Assembly (NCBI RefSeq): GCF_901933205.1
Contig: NC_044576.1
Coordinates: forward strand, 11,565,024-11,629,023
Length of the DNA stretch: 64,000 nucleotides
Direction: 5' to 3'
From: Camarhynchus parvulus
Taxonomy: Eukaryota; Chordata; Aves; Passeriformes; Thraupidae
A program made the translations under genes and the position numbers. Under the pieces are notes generated by a model, which was not told the origin of the DNA, did not search any database, and saw only the letters and a program-made list of their open reading frames with translations. This document shows, piece by piece, positions 1-13,628 of the stretch; within the stretch, counting starts at the first letter, position 1; each line of letters starts with the position of its first letter.

Positions 1-562
1 AAAGGACTTTTTTCTTCTCTGTTTTTATGTAGGGTCTGATACACATTGTCTTAATATAGAAGATCCCCTTTGATGTCCATTCACATTTCATAAGCCAAGA
101 GGAAAATAGTTAGGGCCTTGGAGGACAAGGGGAAAAAATGTAAATGTAAGTTATTCTTGGAAGTAATTTGGATCCCAGCTCCAGACCAGAGAATCTTTGA
201 ACCTGCCTGAGCAAACTGCTCAGTGTCTGAGCCCAGCCCAACACTGGATTTGCAGCTATGAAATGGACAAATCCAAACCATGGACCTGGTTGCTCATAAG
301 CTCCTGAACATTCTGTATTTCTGGTTTGTTTGTTTTTTGTGGGTTTGGGTTTTTTTTTTCATCCTGAACGCTCTCCTAGTTATTTATACAAGACACCTCT
401 GAATCTTTTGGTTAGTTTGGTTGTATTTTTTTCCTCACATGCACTTACTTATAATGCCAAGATGCTATTAAATATTTGTAATGCTTACTAAGCAAAGCTC
501 TGAGTAGTGAGCCTGGATTAGAGAACCCAGAGATTCCCTCCACAAATTCCAAGTGCAGGCTC

Positions 563-580
563 AAAAAAAAAAAAAAAAAA
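563..580 (+). repeat. poly(A) tract, 18 A
   Basis: An uninterrupted run of 18 A. No tRNA-derived or LINE-like body is visible upstream, so I treat it as a simple mononucleotide tract rather than a retroposon tail. Such tracts are often length-polymorphic. Confidence 0.8.
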
Positions 581-1969
581 GTTCTGGGACTTATAATTAT
601 AGAATGCTTATATTTAAAGCATGCACCTCCAGTAAAGCAAGTTCTGAATTCATCTTGCACATAATCAGTGACATTCTTCCCTCCCAGCAAAATAGCAGTT
701 CTTTATCCCAGCAGGGCAAAGTGGGAGGCAAACAGAGCAGAAGAGTGTGAGTGTGTGTGGAAGAGCTTGGTCTCTGGTCACTTGGTGACTCAAAGACTGC
801 AAAACAGAAACTGAAGCTTATTATGACAGGAACAGAAAAGTTTCATGTTCAAGGAGTGAGATTCCAAGAGAGTTGTGGGGATTTTTTTCCCCCTTCAAAC
901 AAAGCATTTCTTTTCTAGTCAAGTCCAATTCCCTCATGGAAACCCAAGCCCTAAAGTAGCTAAAATAGCCTTTTCTCTCTCTCCAGACAGTCTCTGCTTC
1001 TTGGTTTCTTGAAAAGAAGGAATTTTGAGCAGGAAGTCATGTTGGTTAATGGCACGGGGCAGAGCTTCCAGAGGAAACTTCACCTACAGCCATTTATAAT
1101 GTTGATAGTGATGTGGTTTGTGGCCCTTTCTTTTTCCCTAGACAAGACTGAAAAACAGATCCTAATCCAAATCCCATAGCTCTTGGTTTTTAGACACCTG
1201 AGCACTCCTTATTCCCCACAAGTTTCCAAGGGATGCTGGGTCTCAAAAGGAGTGAGTGCAACAAACTTTGCATTCTTTGCTAAAATTCAAAGGAGCCTTA
1301 GGAAACTAGACACTCAAGTCCCACTGTTTCTGACAAAGCTGTCTTGCTTTCAGCTTGCAGTTCTTTTGCTTTACAGGCACACCACATCTGTGTCTTATTC
1401 TCTGTGTTCACCAATACTTCTTCATTTTCTAGTACTGCCCCAGTCTTATTAGTAACCAAAACAGTACATGTAGTTTTGCAGTTGCTTCTGATTTTGTATC
1501 AGAGCCTTGTAGTTCTAGATAGTTTTGCAACAAACTGCAGGACTTTAAAGAAGTAGGGTAGGGTGTGATGTTAACACACCAATTGGCCCCTTATCAGTAA
1601 TCCGGTTCTTTTCTCTAGATGCCAATCAGTAAACAGCCAGCTCAACAGCCACAAACTTCTGTTTTCAAGCAGTGATGTATCCTGCTGGGTCACAACCCTT
1701 TTGATACTAAAGATATCTCCTGCCATGCATTCTCCACTGCCAAGCAATGATTGTTGACATAGTGTTTCATTTAATAAATATTACCAGTGTGTATGAACAT
1801 GAGGGGATGATTCAGCAGCATCAGGCAGCACTCCTAACAGGAAGACAGAAGTGATTGCTTCACAGCAAATGAATCAGGCCCCAGACCTAGGACACTTGGA
1901 GAAACACCCTTTTTGCACTAAATTGTCATGCCTCAGGGTTGCATTAATAATGACAACATATGCAAAAGC

Positions 1970-2045
1970 TGCAACTTGTTTCTTATCTGTAAAGTGGGGA
2001 TCATGACATTCACCACCCTAAAGCCTGTGGGTCTCTGTAAACTCA
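1970..2045 (+). repeat. MIR-like SINE fragment
   Basis: The text around 1979-2005 (a TTTCTTATCTGTAAAGTGGGG core followed by an ATCATGACATTCACC segment) resembles the MIR CORE-SINE section that reads 'cagtttcctcatctgtaaaatggggataataatattcacc'. Only this short part is recognisable and the tRNA-derived head is absent. It is therefore an old, truncated relic. Chance similarity is possible because the match is short. Confidence 0.45.
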
Positions 2046-5000
2046 TAACACCAATTGAAAAACCTCTTTCATGCACCATCCTCTCAGCCATACCTTTCTA
2101 AAACTTTTCTTCAGAATCAAAATTAGTGAAACTTGATAACTGCTACTTGCAGCTGACTTGCCTTGGAAGGCAGTTAAACAGATTAAGCTTGTGACCAAAA
2201 ACTCCTAGCCAGTGTTGAGGAACTGACTCTGATCCTAGTATCTCTTTTAATTTTTGTGTAGAAAACTGGTAACAGACTTCCATGGTTAAATTCATAAAAT
2301 CTGCTCATCTTTGAACTGCTATGCCAAAAGAAAAAAAAAATCAGTCTTTTGTAGCAAGAATTCTACATGTGTAAATCACAAGTTACACAAATAGAAGTTT
2401 GCATTACTGTTCCTTTGGTAGCAAAGAATTTTAATTGATCTATTAGACTATCATAGCCTGTTATCTAACACACAAAGTTTCTGTGATATATAAAAAAATA
2501 AAATGGAGAGATCAGTTATTTAGGTGTTCACAGATGAAGAGAAATGCTGAGACATTTATTCATTCAGGAGGACCACATGCTCAAAAAATAACTGCATTTG
2601 CATCTTTGTGATTATTCATGAATGAAAATATTCAGTGAGAGGAATAAATGTTCATAAAACTTCCCTGAAGAAATCCAAATGTTCAAAAATTTGCTTGTCA
2701 GTAACAGATTGAGTTGTGGAAACTCTCAAATTCATGAAAGGCAAGTTTGCCACATAACTACTGGATGAATTCCAGGGAACCTTAATTTGAGACTGGTTGA
2801 AGAATTAAATGGTATTTAAATTATTAAATCTGTGTAAATTTAGTGCAAATTATAAATCCTGCCTGTTCCGCATAATTTTTTAATAAACTTAGGTTGTGAT
2901 TTCCATACGGTGTGTTAAATAGATGTTGCACTGTTTAGTGCTGTGGAAAGTGCCCTTTCTGTTACCTGACTCAGGCAGGACTGACCTCACTGCAGACCCC
3001 AAGTCTATGAAGATTGATTCTGTCCTGTCTGGGAATAAAGCATGAGCAGACAGCAGAGCCAAGTTAGACCTGCAGTTATACTGTGTGCTCTTGCTGGATG
3101 AAAATCCTTTTTTTTTTCCAATTGACTCTGAAATAAATATTTAGCTATATGCCTTTGAGAGTAATGGTTTGTTTGGGTTTATCTTCTACACCATCATGTC
3201 ACAGTATTTGGTAATTCACATCCCTTGGGGTGGCTTCCTACTTGGAGCATTACACAAAGAATGCATTTTCAGGCTAGATTTCCAGTAAATAATCCTGCAG
3301 TTCCAGGAGATTGACTAAAATAGCAGCATGCCTGCAGCACAATGCCACTTAAGTTCAGATCTCTCCCTTATTCTGGTTCCATCCTCTTCTGTCTCTCCCC
3401 CAACACTAGCATAATTGTCAGTGTCCTCTTCCTGTGAGCATCTTGGTTTTCACCAAGCCCTTCTCTAGCTCATGTTTGCCTGCTACTATGCTCCCATGGA
3501 ACTCTCTTGATTCATGTTTCCAGCCCTCCTGAGTCATCATCTGCCACATCACAGTAACACTGCCTGTGTAAGTCTGGAGACACCCAGCACCTTTTCTCAG
3601 ACTATTATGCAGAAACAGCCTCAAAAGAGAGATCACTCATAGTAAAGAACAATGACTAAACAGATGCTTCAAGAAATTTTTAAAAATTGATGTAAAATCT
3701 TGAACTGTATCTTTGTCACATTGTTTTATGAGTTGCAGTTGCCACATGTTCTGCTGAACATTGTTTTTTAATTAATTGCAGAGGAGTTTTTACCATGCCT
3801 AACTCATTGTTCTCACTTTTTATAAATCCTTGATTCTGGTTTTGAATGCCGTTTAGTCGCCAGTTTCAGTGAGTGCCAAAGACTGGAATTATGCATTGTA
3901 TAATACATATCTTTTCAGTGTGTTATTTTCTAATTCACTTTCATATCATAATCTGTGTGAGAGCCAGCAGAACTTCCAGTTTACCCACTCTGCACTTCTA
4001 CCATGTGCTCATTCACTTACTTTGCAAAACAGGGGAATTTTGTTAAGAGAAGCTGAGCAGCCTTTATTTTCACAGATCACCCTTTTGACCTTCTCACAGC
4101 CCAAATCTAAACAGGTAGCAGAGTCTTTGCAGGATCTTATCTACACAAGCAGAATAACCAATGCAGCTTTTAGTCCTCTCAGAATGAACTGGTCAGAAAT
4201 ATGTTGTCAGATTAATGGGAAATTTGTGCTGGACAAGTCAAACAGTCATACATCTGAAGGAACACCTGTTACATTTGTTTAGCTTGTAGACTAAATGGGC
4301 TCTTGGAGGTGACCTTACAGTTTTGCATGCAGACACCATGCTTGGTTCAGCCATTCGTAAAAGGCATTGCTCTCCTCATTTTGTCAGCTAGCATACTGCA
4401 AGACAGGGTGCCAGCTGGCTGGCTGACATATCAGGGTGAGCTAGCAAAGTGTTGTGAGAAATGTAAGAAAAAACCTGAATGCTGACAAAACAAATTTTTT
4501 TAAAGTGTTTTTTGCAGTCCCTCACTTGCCACTTGATTTCCTTCTCTTTTCTCCTTATTTTCCTTTCAGCCCTGAGCATTTATTGTCCTTTCCTCTCTTT
4601 CCCTGGCCTGCCCTGGCAGGAGGGATCACTGAGCAGCAGAGAAGCCTCTCTCTCACATCTGTATAGCTTTACTACTACTCGCTTTTCCGGGCAGTACTTT
4701 CACTTACCCCATATTTCACTCTGCACTGACAGCTTGGCCAGAGCATAGCACATTTTCCAGGCACAGATGTTTCTATCAGATTCATGCTTGCTTCTTGGAG
4801 ACACAGCAGAAGGAATCTTTTTACTTGTACTCCAACTGATATAAATGATCCCAAGCCAATATACAGCAAATTTCTTTATCCTATTTTTGTCTTTCTGAAC
4901 ATATGTGTTTGCTTCAGTATTTACATGAGGAAAGGCTGATACTTAATTCTAATTTTAAAAAATATATATACCATTAAGGATGACTGAATTTTTAATATGC

Positions 5001-8000
5001 TCCTTTTCAAGTAGCAAGACATTTGAGCACAGCTCTGGTCTTAGAGTAAGTGACAAAATATGCAAGGTCTTAAATATTTGGTCAGATACTTATTTGCATA
5101 AAGATCTTAAACTTTTGGGAACTTCCAACTTGCCACAGGTCATCCTGCATGAATCCAGTTGTAAGAGTGGAACCTAAGATGGTTATTTTTTCCACATGAA
5201 AACTCTAGCTGACTGACTTTAACTTCTGTAAGAGGGTACAGTTGCATCATAGAATCTAAGTAGTCTTTAATAAAAAATATGTGCAGATCTATTGCCAAGA
5301 AAAGGAAAGACCAAACTATGAAGATAAGCACAAGGTATTAATAAGGTGCTATTTAAAACCCTGTTTTCTCAGAACTCATTACTGATCTGGTCCTAGTGAT
5401 GGAGTGTTCTCATGCAGACACTGGCAGCAGGTCACAGCAGAGTAACTCAGTTCACAGCTATGCAGTCACATAGAGTGTTTGCACACCTACACTTTCAACA
5501 TTTTTTAATGCATGGATTTTAAATACAATGGGAATAATCAGTTGCTTGTCTGATCATATCAACTTCCTCATCTTTTATTTTTATTCCTGTCTTTTACTTT
5601 CCTTCCTTTCTTCCACCATTACCTTACAATGAAAGAGGTGCAAGGGAAGGAAGAAAAGAAAAGAGAAAGAAGGAGTGCATTCTAAGAGTTCTTCTGGCAA
5701 ACCTTGCATATAAGGTTCCACCTCTAGCTGGGATCCAGAAAGCAATGTCCCAGTGCTCCCAGTCAAAGGGTAAATGTCACTTGGTACAGCCTTTCTGTAG
5801 TTGCTGTTATTTCTTCACAGCTGAAGAAATAAGATAAAGTAGAAAAGTAAATTGGTCAGTTTTTGCACAGGCAGTTTCCAGAGAGCAGTGCTCCCAAGGC
5901 AAAGCAGTGGCTGCATTAGAGGACAGCCCACAGCTGGCATCAGGGTGCTGTGCAGGACAAAAATGGGATGTCTGCCAGTTCTCAAACGGAATGGGAGCAA
6001 AGCCATAGGTATACAGTCTCTAACTTCCACAGCTGCCAGGAAAGTCTGTGTTACATCAGTAATTCCATAGGTCTCCTACGACCATTCATCCCAGTCTGTA
6101 TCACAGCTCTGGTTTTAATTGCATCTGAAGTTAACTCAGCAGAAAAATATCTTTGTCTCGAGTGATAGACAACTGTTTTCTTCCAGTTTTATGTAACCTT
6201 ATATCATCACCAGAAGAAAAAGACAACACCTCACCCTCACCAGTCAGTCTTTTCTCAGTCTTTCTGGTGCATGTGAGCAAGCATTATAAAGCACTACAGC
6301 AAAAACTGTCACAAATTCTTTGTTTCAATGAAACAATCATAAAGCCTAGGAAATAGCCATTTATATATTTATTTACTACCATGTTTGTTTACATCTATCT
6401 GACTTTAATAGATATCCTAATGGATTTTTTTCAAATATATTTTAATGTATAAATAAAATACAGGATTATCCATTCCTAGCATAATTTGACCCCAAAAAAT
6501 TTGCATTCTGTGGCACCTTGCAATTTTGCCAGCTGTGCAGTTGTCTTACATGGGAATATAGATGCATGTTTGTCTTGAGTGCTCCCAAATCCCTGCATTC
6601 TCCATAAGAAAGAATGGGACAGGAAATTTCTGGGTTACTGGGCTATTTGGTGCAGATGTCTCTTTTACTTTCACACGTATTTCCACAGCAAGAGGAGATC
6701 CATGCTAAGCAGCAGACACAGAGTCTCATTCAGCAATGGTTCTTTTCTTTTTTTGTCTGCTCTAAAATAGTCTGAGTGTTAGGAAGAGTAACAAGCCCTG
6801 AACTTTTCCCCACATATATTACTCACACAGAGGAATGAAAGTGGGTTGAGATAAAACTACTTTTTTTTTCTTCTCTAAGGAAAAACCCAAGTTCAGGTGC
6901 CTTCAAATTAGGTTTGTTATTGGAATAATAGGACCACAATCCAGCAAAATGTACCTGATTTCAGTATAATTTTTATATGCTTTTGAAGTTAAATATAAAT
7001 TTAAGAATTTGCTTGCTTAGGTGATTAGGCTTGTGACAGAAGATTTAGGCAAACACCTAAATTTGGGGATTCTATGATCTCAGTTCTCATACTGAGAGCT
7101 TTAGGTATGAAAGAGTGCCAAAGACACAGTCTTTACATTCTCAAATATTTTACCATATTCTGCAATCTTAAAGTTCAAAGAGAGCTTTTCATCATCAGTA
7201 ATAAAATTTGATCAATTTTTTTTTCTTACACTCTTTTTAATTCTGTTTGACCCACATTGCTATAATAAGAAGAGTCTAAAATTATTCACTTTGCCTTGTC
7301 ACGTTCCTTCTAAGGCAAGAGTATCCAGTAATCCATGGGGAAGTGTGAGTAAGAAGAAGGGCAATGACATGTCCTAGGTGGCATTTGGAAGTAAACCTTC
7401 TTCCCCTTGAGCACCTGTTGTAGATCTGGAAAAGTTTTTTCCCCCATAACACAGGTTCCCTTTCAGCCATATTTTGTGCTTTATATCCAAACACTACAGT
7501 AGAGGCTTACTGTGAGAACCAGAAAATTATGCCTACTCAGCATTTTGCATAAATATTTCCTTACTAGAAGTTTGGCTTTTGTTTTGTGACATAATCTGAG
7601 GAATACTGGCTTCCTATTCATATGGAATATACAAAAATGAAAGAAAGAGGCAACCAAAATGTTCAAGATATAACAAGACCATAGGCACAACTTTTCTGGA
7701 GGGTCTAAAAGGCTTGAACTCCTCTGTGGGGTTCTGCCCAAGCAACTTCAGTGCACCAGCTGTGTATTCTCCCTCCTGGCAGCAGCCGGCATCTTAAAAA
7801 TGTACAGGCACCAAAATTTCCCAGTGATTACTGCAAAGTGACCTGCTGTATACAGATTTAAGGTGGCCTGGGGAAGGATGCTCAGTGATTTTCGAAAAAT
7901 AATCAGGCTTTTTGGAGGGGTGAAAACAGGGTGCCTGGGAGGGGAGGCACTGGCATGCAGGCTCATTCCAGTGTGCACAGGAGAATTGGGAATTCAAAGT

Positions 8001-11000
8001 GATATCCATATAGTACTTCAAGGGAAGCACAATAGCAACAAATACAAAATATTACTCGTTGTCATAAGTTCTGCATCAGTTTTGAGGCTCTCACTAAAAG
8101 AAATCTTAAAACTCATAGTCTTTTAGCACTTTATATTCAATTCTTAAATCAGACACCAATTGCAAGAAATAAAAAGTTACCACTCCTCTATTTACATTAA
8201 TCCCACTGGCAGGGTCTTATTCCCAGTGACTTCTCCAGCACAATTTCTGCTGCCATTGGTTAAGCCCAGTTTGAGACCCCATGGGTCTTTCAGTACTCTA
8301 TTACCTGATTTTCCTGTGGATTATGAGCTGTAGGTTTGGCCTGTACCATAATTGGTTCACACATTCTGACAAGAAAATGCAAACTCAAAATGCCTATAAC
8401 AGAAAGCACTACTTTAGTCCCAAAGTTAAGAAAAAAACCTAAACCAAATCAAAACAGCAAAGCCCCCAAAACATTAAACAGTTACAGCAGAAATAGCCAG
8501 TGTCTCTATTTTGTAGAGGAAGATAGGATCAGTGTGGAATATTTTAGAGCAATATAACCAGCTTAAAACCACTCAGATTTTAACTGATGGCATTTTGACC
8601 ACAGCATACAATCCCAGATATGCAATTTACTGAGTATAAACAAGCCAGAAGAAGATGGGAGAAAACTCCTTGGCGCCTGCTACATGTAATGCACACAAGT
8701 GCTGCAGAAATCTGCTGATAATCCCCTTTTCAGTTTGTGTTCACAGCTAAATCTACTTCACTTCCTCTGATACTGAACATTATGCAGTGCTCTGAGGTCC
8801 ACCACTAGCCATAAATCCCAGGCAGGAAACAGTCCTCAAGTCTAAGGAGGAAAGACAGCATTTCATTTTCTAAAGCCAGCCCAGAATAACCAGGTCAAAC
8901 AAAGTTTGGAGCTGAAGCTCTTGAAACTCAGGGTATAATTGTGTATGTTTTTCTGCTTGTTTTGTTACCGGTTAACCGGATGCAACAAACAAAACAGTTT
9001 TTTTTCTTATTTTCTCTCTCTGACTGCCTCATTGGGAGCTCCTCTTTGGGAGCCAACCTCTCCATGAGCCAGTGCTTGAGGTCATAGCTCCCTAACTTCA
9101 AGACATCTGCTAGGTCAGACATACTTGAAGAGAATCAGCTGTTTGCAGCCAGCACATTATTAGCACACTGAGTCCCAGACAAATGCTGAGGGTCTCTCTC
9201 TCTTTTTCCATCTCTCTAACAATCACAGAATCACATATCCACGTATTGTATTTAAATTTTCTTGTCTTGATCAGAGATCTATCTCCAATGCCAATACAGA
9301 GCATTAAATAAAGAGTTTGCGCTCTTGAATGTTCGAATAATCAGCTAAAATAATTACAGAAAAAAAAATTACAAAACAAAATACTGTCTTCACTTCTGGT
9401 ACTAGGGATTGAGTTTGCCCTGTACAGTACTCTTAACTTTCTGAAAAATCACAGAAGATACAAAAAAACCCCTAAATTGCTGTGTTGGATACCTGAAAAA
9501 CAAATTGATGAACTATACTTTGTAAAAATAAAAGTCCTCTTGATGGCTGAAACTCAACATTCAAATCCAGAGGCTCTCTAAAGCATTTGCTCCTTATGAA
9601 GCACTTGGTGCCCTTTCTCATATTCATTATTTAAAACATTTCAATTATTTCAGTAACAGATGTAACAAAAAGGCAGATAAATATCCAGGATTTGTGTTCA
9701 TCTCTCTGATATCAAAAGTGCACATACAGGAAAAGTGTAGTTAGTAAGGAATTATTTCTTCTTTTTAAGTCAGCAAAAGCTTGTCCTAGAGCTCCTTCAA
9801 GCCACCTTTTCTGCCCTAAATGAAGTGTTACTCGGAAATAGAACAGCCAGTTTACAGTAAGGAAAAAAATCTGCCTGGAAAAAAAATACACCAGGCTTGA
9901 TTCAAAACTTGCACACTGGAGTGCCAGCTTGGCAGCAGTTGAAAGTGCAATGGAATTGAAAGGTTTCCATCTCACTGCTAAGCTTTAACACAGCATGTTA
10001 GATATTCACAGTGCTGTGGCACAGACCTGCAGCCCCAAGTGTACTAATTTCTACAAAGCTTTTGAAACTCTCATTCAGGTGCCTGGAAAAGTACAAGGAA
10101 ATCGGTAACATACCCCTTAGGGAGTACCTAAAAGCCAGCCAAAATTGTAGGACCTGTATCTAGGGAATTGCAGTAAAAATCCTTCTATACAGCTCATCTC
10201 TTTAACAGACTTTAGGAGGCAATTGCTAGGAGCTGGATTCACAGCCACTATAAAGCCACCAAGCACATTTATCCATATATTGATATCTGTTTAGCTAGGG
10301 TTCAGTCCCTGCTTATCTCCATCACATCTAGTGTTATGAAAATAAGTAGGAAAAATCAACATCTGTTAAGGGCTCTTTAAAGCTCTGTCCATTTTACCCT
10401 CTTTCATACAATGCATTTTATTCTTTCCACGTATACCAAGAACTAATTTCAGTTTTGCACCTATTCTTTTCAAGTCTGCTGACAGAAAACATCAGGGAGG
10501 CAATGTATACTCAGAGATTGATGCAGGCTCTCTACAGGACTCTCTGTGTCTTTTGCAGTAAACAAAGTCTTGCAAGAAAAGTAAGAATACTGCAATGAAC
10601 AAATGTAGTGCAATAATCGTTATATTTTCCATCTCAAAGTATTTCTCTCATATTTTATCTGTTTCCATCATAGTACAAAGATCAGAAACTGGTTGAGGTT
10701 TAAATTTTCATTGGACAGCCCCTGGGGAAGCTCTTGTGCTGGTCTGCAGAGACCATGCAACCCCTGCTGAGTGCAGGTGCAGGGGAGCCAGTGCAAACTG
10801 TCAGCCTTGTCTGCAGTCCTCCTCTCTCTGCCCTTGTAAGAATCAGCACACAGGAAGAGCATGGGGTAATGGCTTTGGTCTGCAGGAGTTTGTCTTTCAG
10901 AACTAGACTGAAAAACATGTCGTGGTAAGTCCAAAACAAGCACTGTGTTTGAACCAAGACACTTCAACAGGGAAAACAGAGCCTTTTATAAAAACATTCT

Positions 11001-13562
11001 TGCTAATCTACTTGATACCATTTGAGCCTCCAAAAAGTACCAGTTTGAAAGAAAACATATCTTTCATATGCTGACTGTGAGTAATTTTGATTCTATGTCT
11101 TTCAAGTTAGAAGCAAAGTGTGGGGAACATAGAGCATTTGACTCTATCATTGTTCATCATCTCCACTCGAAATAGGAAATATGGAACGTTTAGTCTCTTG
11201 TGATTTCTTCAGTGGAAGTGAATTATGATCCAGCACTGTCACTTGCTTAGCACATTCATAACAGGGTTATTAACTAATTCTTTAATCAGCTATGCTCTAT
11301 CAATTACAGTACTCTTGGATTAAACTTCTGACCAGCAAGATCAGAACAGAGTTTGGGTAAAGATACCACCACTGGCTCAGGGCATCCCTCAGCTGCAAAT
11401 TGGTGGGGTCTGGAGGAGCTTACTGGGGTAAAACTATTTTATACGTAGCTTGGTTTTGTAATCTCTCTGACACCCATGGCTGGACCTACCAAGGGCTGGG
11501 CTAGCACTTTGTCTGGCCCAGTTCAGCCATTCTGGCATGCATGTGCCTATATGAAATGATAGTGCTCGGTGAAGGAAATAACCACCTTTAGGTACAATAA
11601 AAATGAAAAAGGCCGAACTTCAGAGACAGCAATACAGTTACCATAGCTACTATTAGATCTTCATTTACAAAAAATTGAAGTATTAGGCATGCAATACAAT
11701 AAAACCAAATCTTGACATAGAACCACCTGACTGCTGATGTCAGGCACCATTCAGGATGTGATTTGAGTACTAGGTAGTAATAACCTTAGAAATTCTTTTC
11801 AGTTTGTGGAGAGGGAAATAGGCTTGCAACTCATTTATTACATATTCTTTGAGAACAAGGAAAAAGGTGAATTAGAAAATCACAGGGAATCTTATTTTCA
11901 AACACAGATTAAATTTTATAGCTTTTTTTAAAGAGGCAAAAAAATAAGGTTGAGTCTGTGCTTCATCACTTCAAGAGTGATAAAAATGTTGCATTGTTTT
12001 AGCATTCAGCATGGTCTGATCTGGTTTGGAGTTGGAAAGCAGCACAGTTCTGTGTCAAAATAACATCTTTAGCATGTCATCAAACAGATACATAAATTTA
12101 AACATCAAGTGCCTCATTTTGTTTCTGACTGGATTTACCAGGTGTGTGCTTTGAGTTACATGTCAGCGCCATTCTTTATTTGTCCAACACACAGAACGTC
12201 AGGGCATACACAGGTCAATGTACAAACACACCCTGCACCCACTTTCTGAAGTATAGGCTCATGCTGCAAGTCCTGTTTACAGCATCTGATAAGTCATTCT
12301 TAAGCTCTTTTTAACTTCAGTTCTGTCTAAATTCAGCTCTTCTGTGTTAATGAAATAGGTACAGTAAGAAAAAGATAAGAGTAATTTAGCATTAAAAATC
12401 TTTTAAATGTACAGTACAAACAAACCAATGCTGCCCTCTGAATGGTGCATTTTTATCAGTCCTACACACACAGACTGCTAAATCACAAAGGGAAGAGACA
12501 TGAGAGGTCTTTGAGCCTGTCCAGAAGACAGGAAGGAGAAAAAGCAAGGGCACTTGTGCCCTTTTACCATTCCTTAGAACACCAGGTTTCAGCATCACTG
12601 GGTTTGGTAAGGGGCTCTTTCAAAGGCAATGAATAAGCAGAAGAAGGCCATATCAGAGGATATGAAATTTGGCCAGCAGGTTACCTAAGGTTCAGAGTAT
12701 AGAAGAATTTTGAACTGTGATACGAGTAGATTTTACACTTTGTAGTGAATCTAGAATCAAACTTGTTGTTTGCTTTTCCTTGAACAGCAGATTTTGCTAC
12801 AGTTTTATTGTAGCAGATTAAACTCAACCAAGACTACTGTAGAGGAGGATTTTTGTCTGCAAAACACCCATTCACGCCTCTCAGGAGATGTGAAGACTGT
12901 AGCAAAGAAATTACTTTAGCAGATACCCCTCAATAAAAGAAAAGGCAAATCACAACCTGATATTTCTCCTTTTGATTTCTCCATACCACCTTTTGATGGC
13001 AACAACAGGAACTCTTTTGTAGATTTCCCTAGTCTCTGCCTAACCTCAAGTACATGCATACACATAGGTGCAATGTAGAAACTTGCTCTAACTCAGAATG
13101 CTGGCAGCCAAACTCCACTAAAATATAGGCCTCCAAACACTGCTCTTGGACCTCATCCTTCTGGAAGAATTAATTACTAGGAGGGGTTTGGGACTTGTTT
13201 CCCTTATTTTACATTCGCTCGCTCTTCTCTGCTTTCTGGTGAAAATGTGTACTGCTCTCCCACTCTTGCTCCCCTTCCCTGATTTCCATGGTTCAGATGT
13301 TTGAAAACACTTTGTAGAATTCTGCAAGCTTCTTTCAGCTATGCCAAAGCAAACTTGAACTCACAGCCTTCTGAGGCTTTCCCATCACTGCTGACACTCT
13401 CTTGGTGATCTGCCTGCTATGAAGTTTTTGCTGGGGTTTTCTGACCATTTCTGCACATCCACCATGGAACAACTAAATAAGATATGGATGCCAAGGGGAG
13501 AAAAAAACCCACCAAAACTCTACATTGCTTTCCCTTGGTTAGTTACAGAGCTGTTTAAATGT

Positions 13563-13628
13563 GGAAAAAAAAAAAGGAAAAGAAAAAACAGGAGGAGAAG
13601 GGGCAGAGGGGCAGAAAAAGAGAGAAGC
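13563..13628 (+). repeat. purine-rich tract
   Basis: About 66 bases that are nearly all A or G. An A-rich half (runs of A broken by GG and G) is followed by a G-rich half (GGAGGAGAAGGGG, GAGGGG), with only a few C interruptions. Long polypurine:polypyrimidine tracts can form triplex (H-DNA) structure and are length-variable. The tract makes lysine- and arginine-rich ORFs that I consider meaningless. Confidence 0.7.

Noticed and set aside
3869..4282. 137-codon plus-strand ORF, the longest on that strand in the first part of the window apart from composition-driven frames
   Set aside because: No family resemblance, no domain or signal pattern, and no convincing splice context. A frame of this length is expected by chance in 64 kb of intronic DNA.
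9222..9236. CR1-like 3' end word (AATCACAGAATCAC)
   Set aside because: This motif occurs at the edge of many avian CR1 copies, but the adjoining sequence does not resemble the CR1 body. I could not confirm any CR1 copy in the window.
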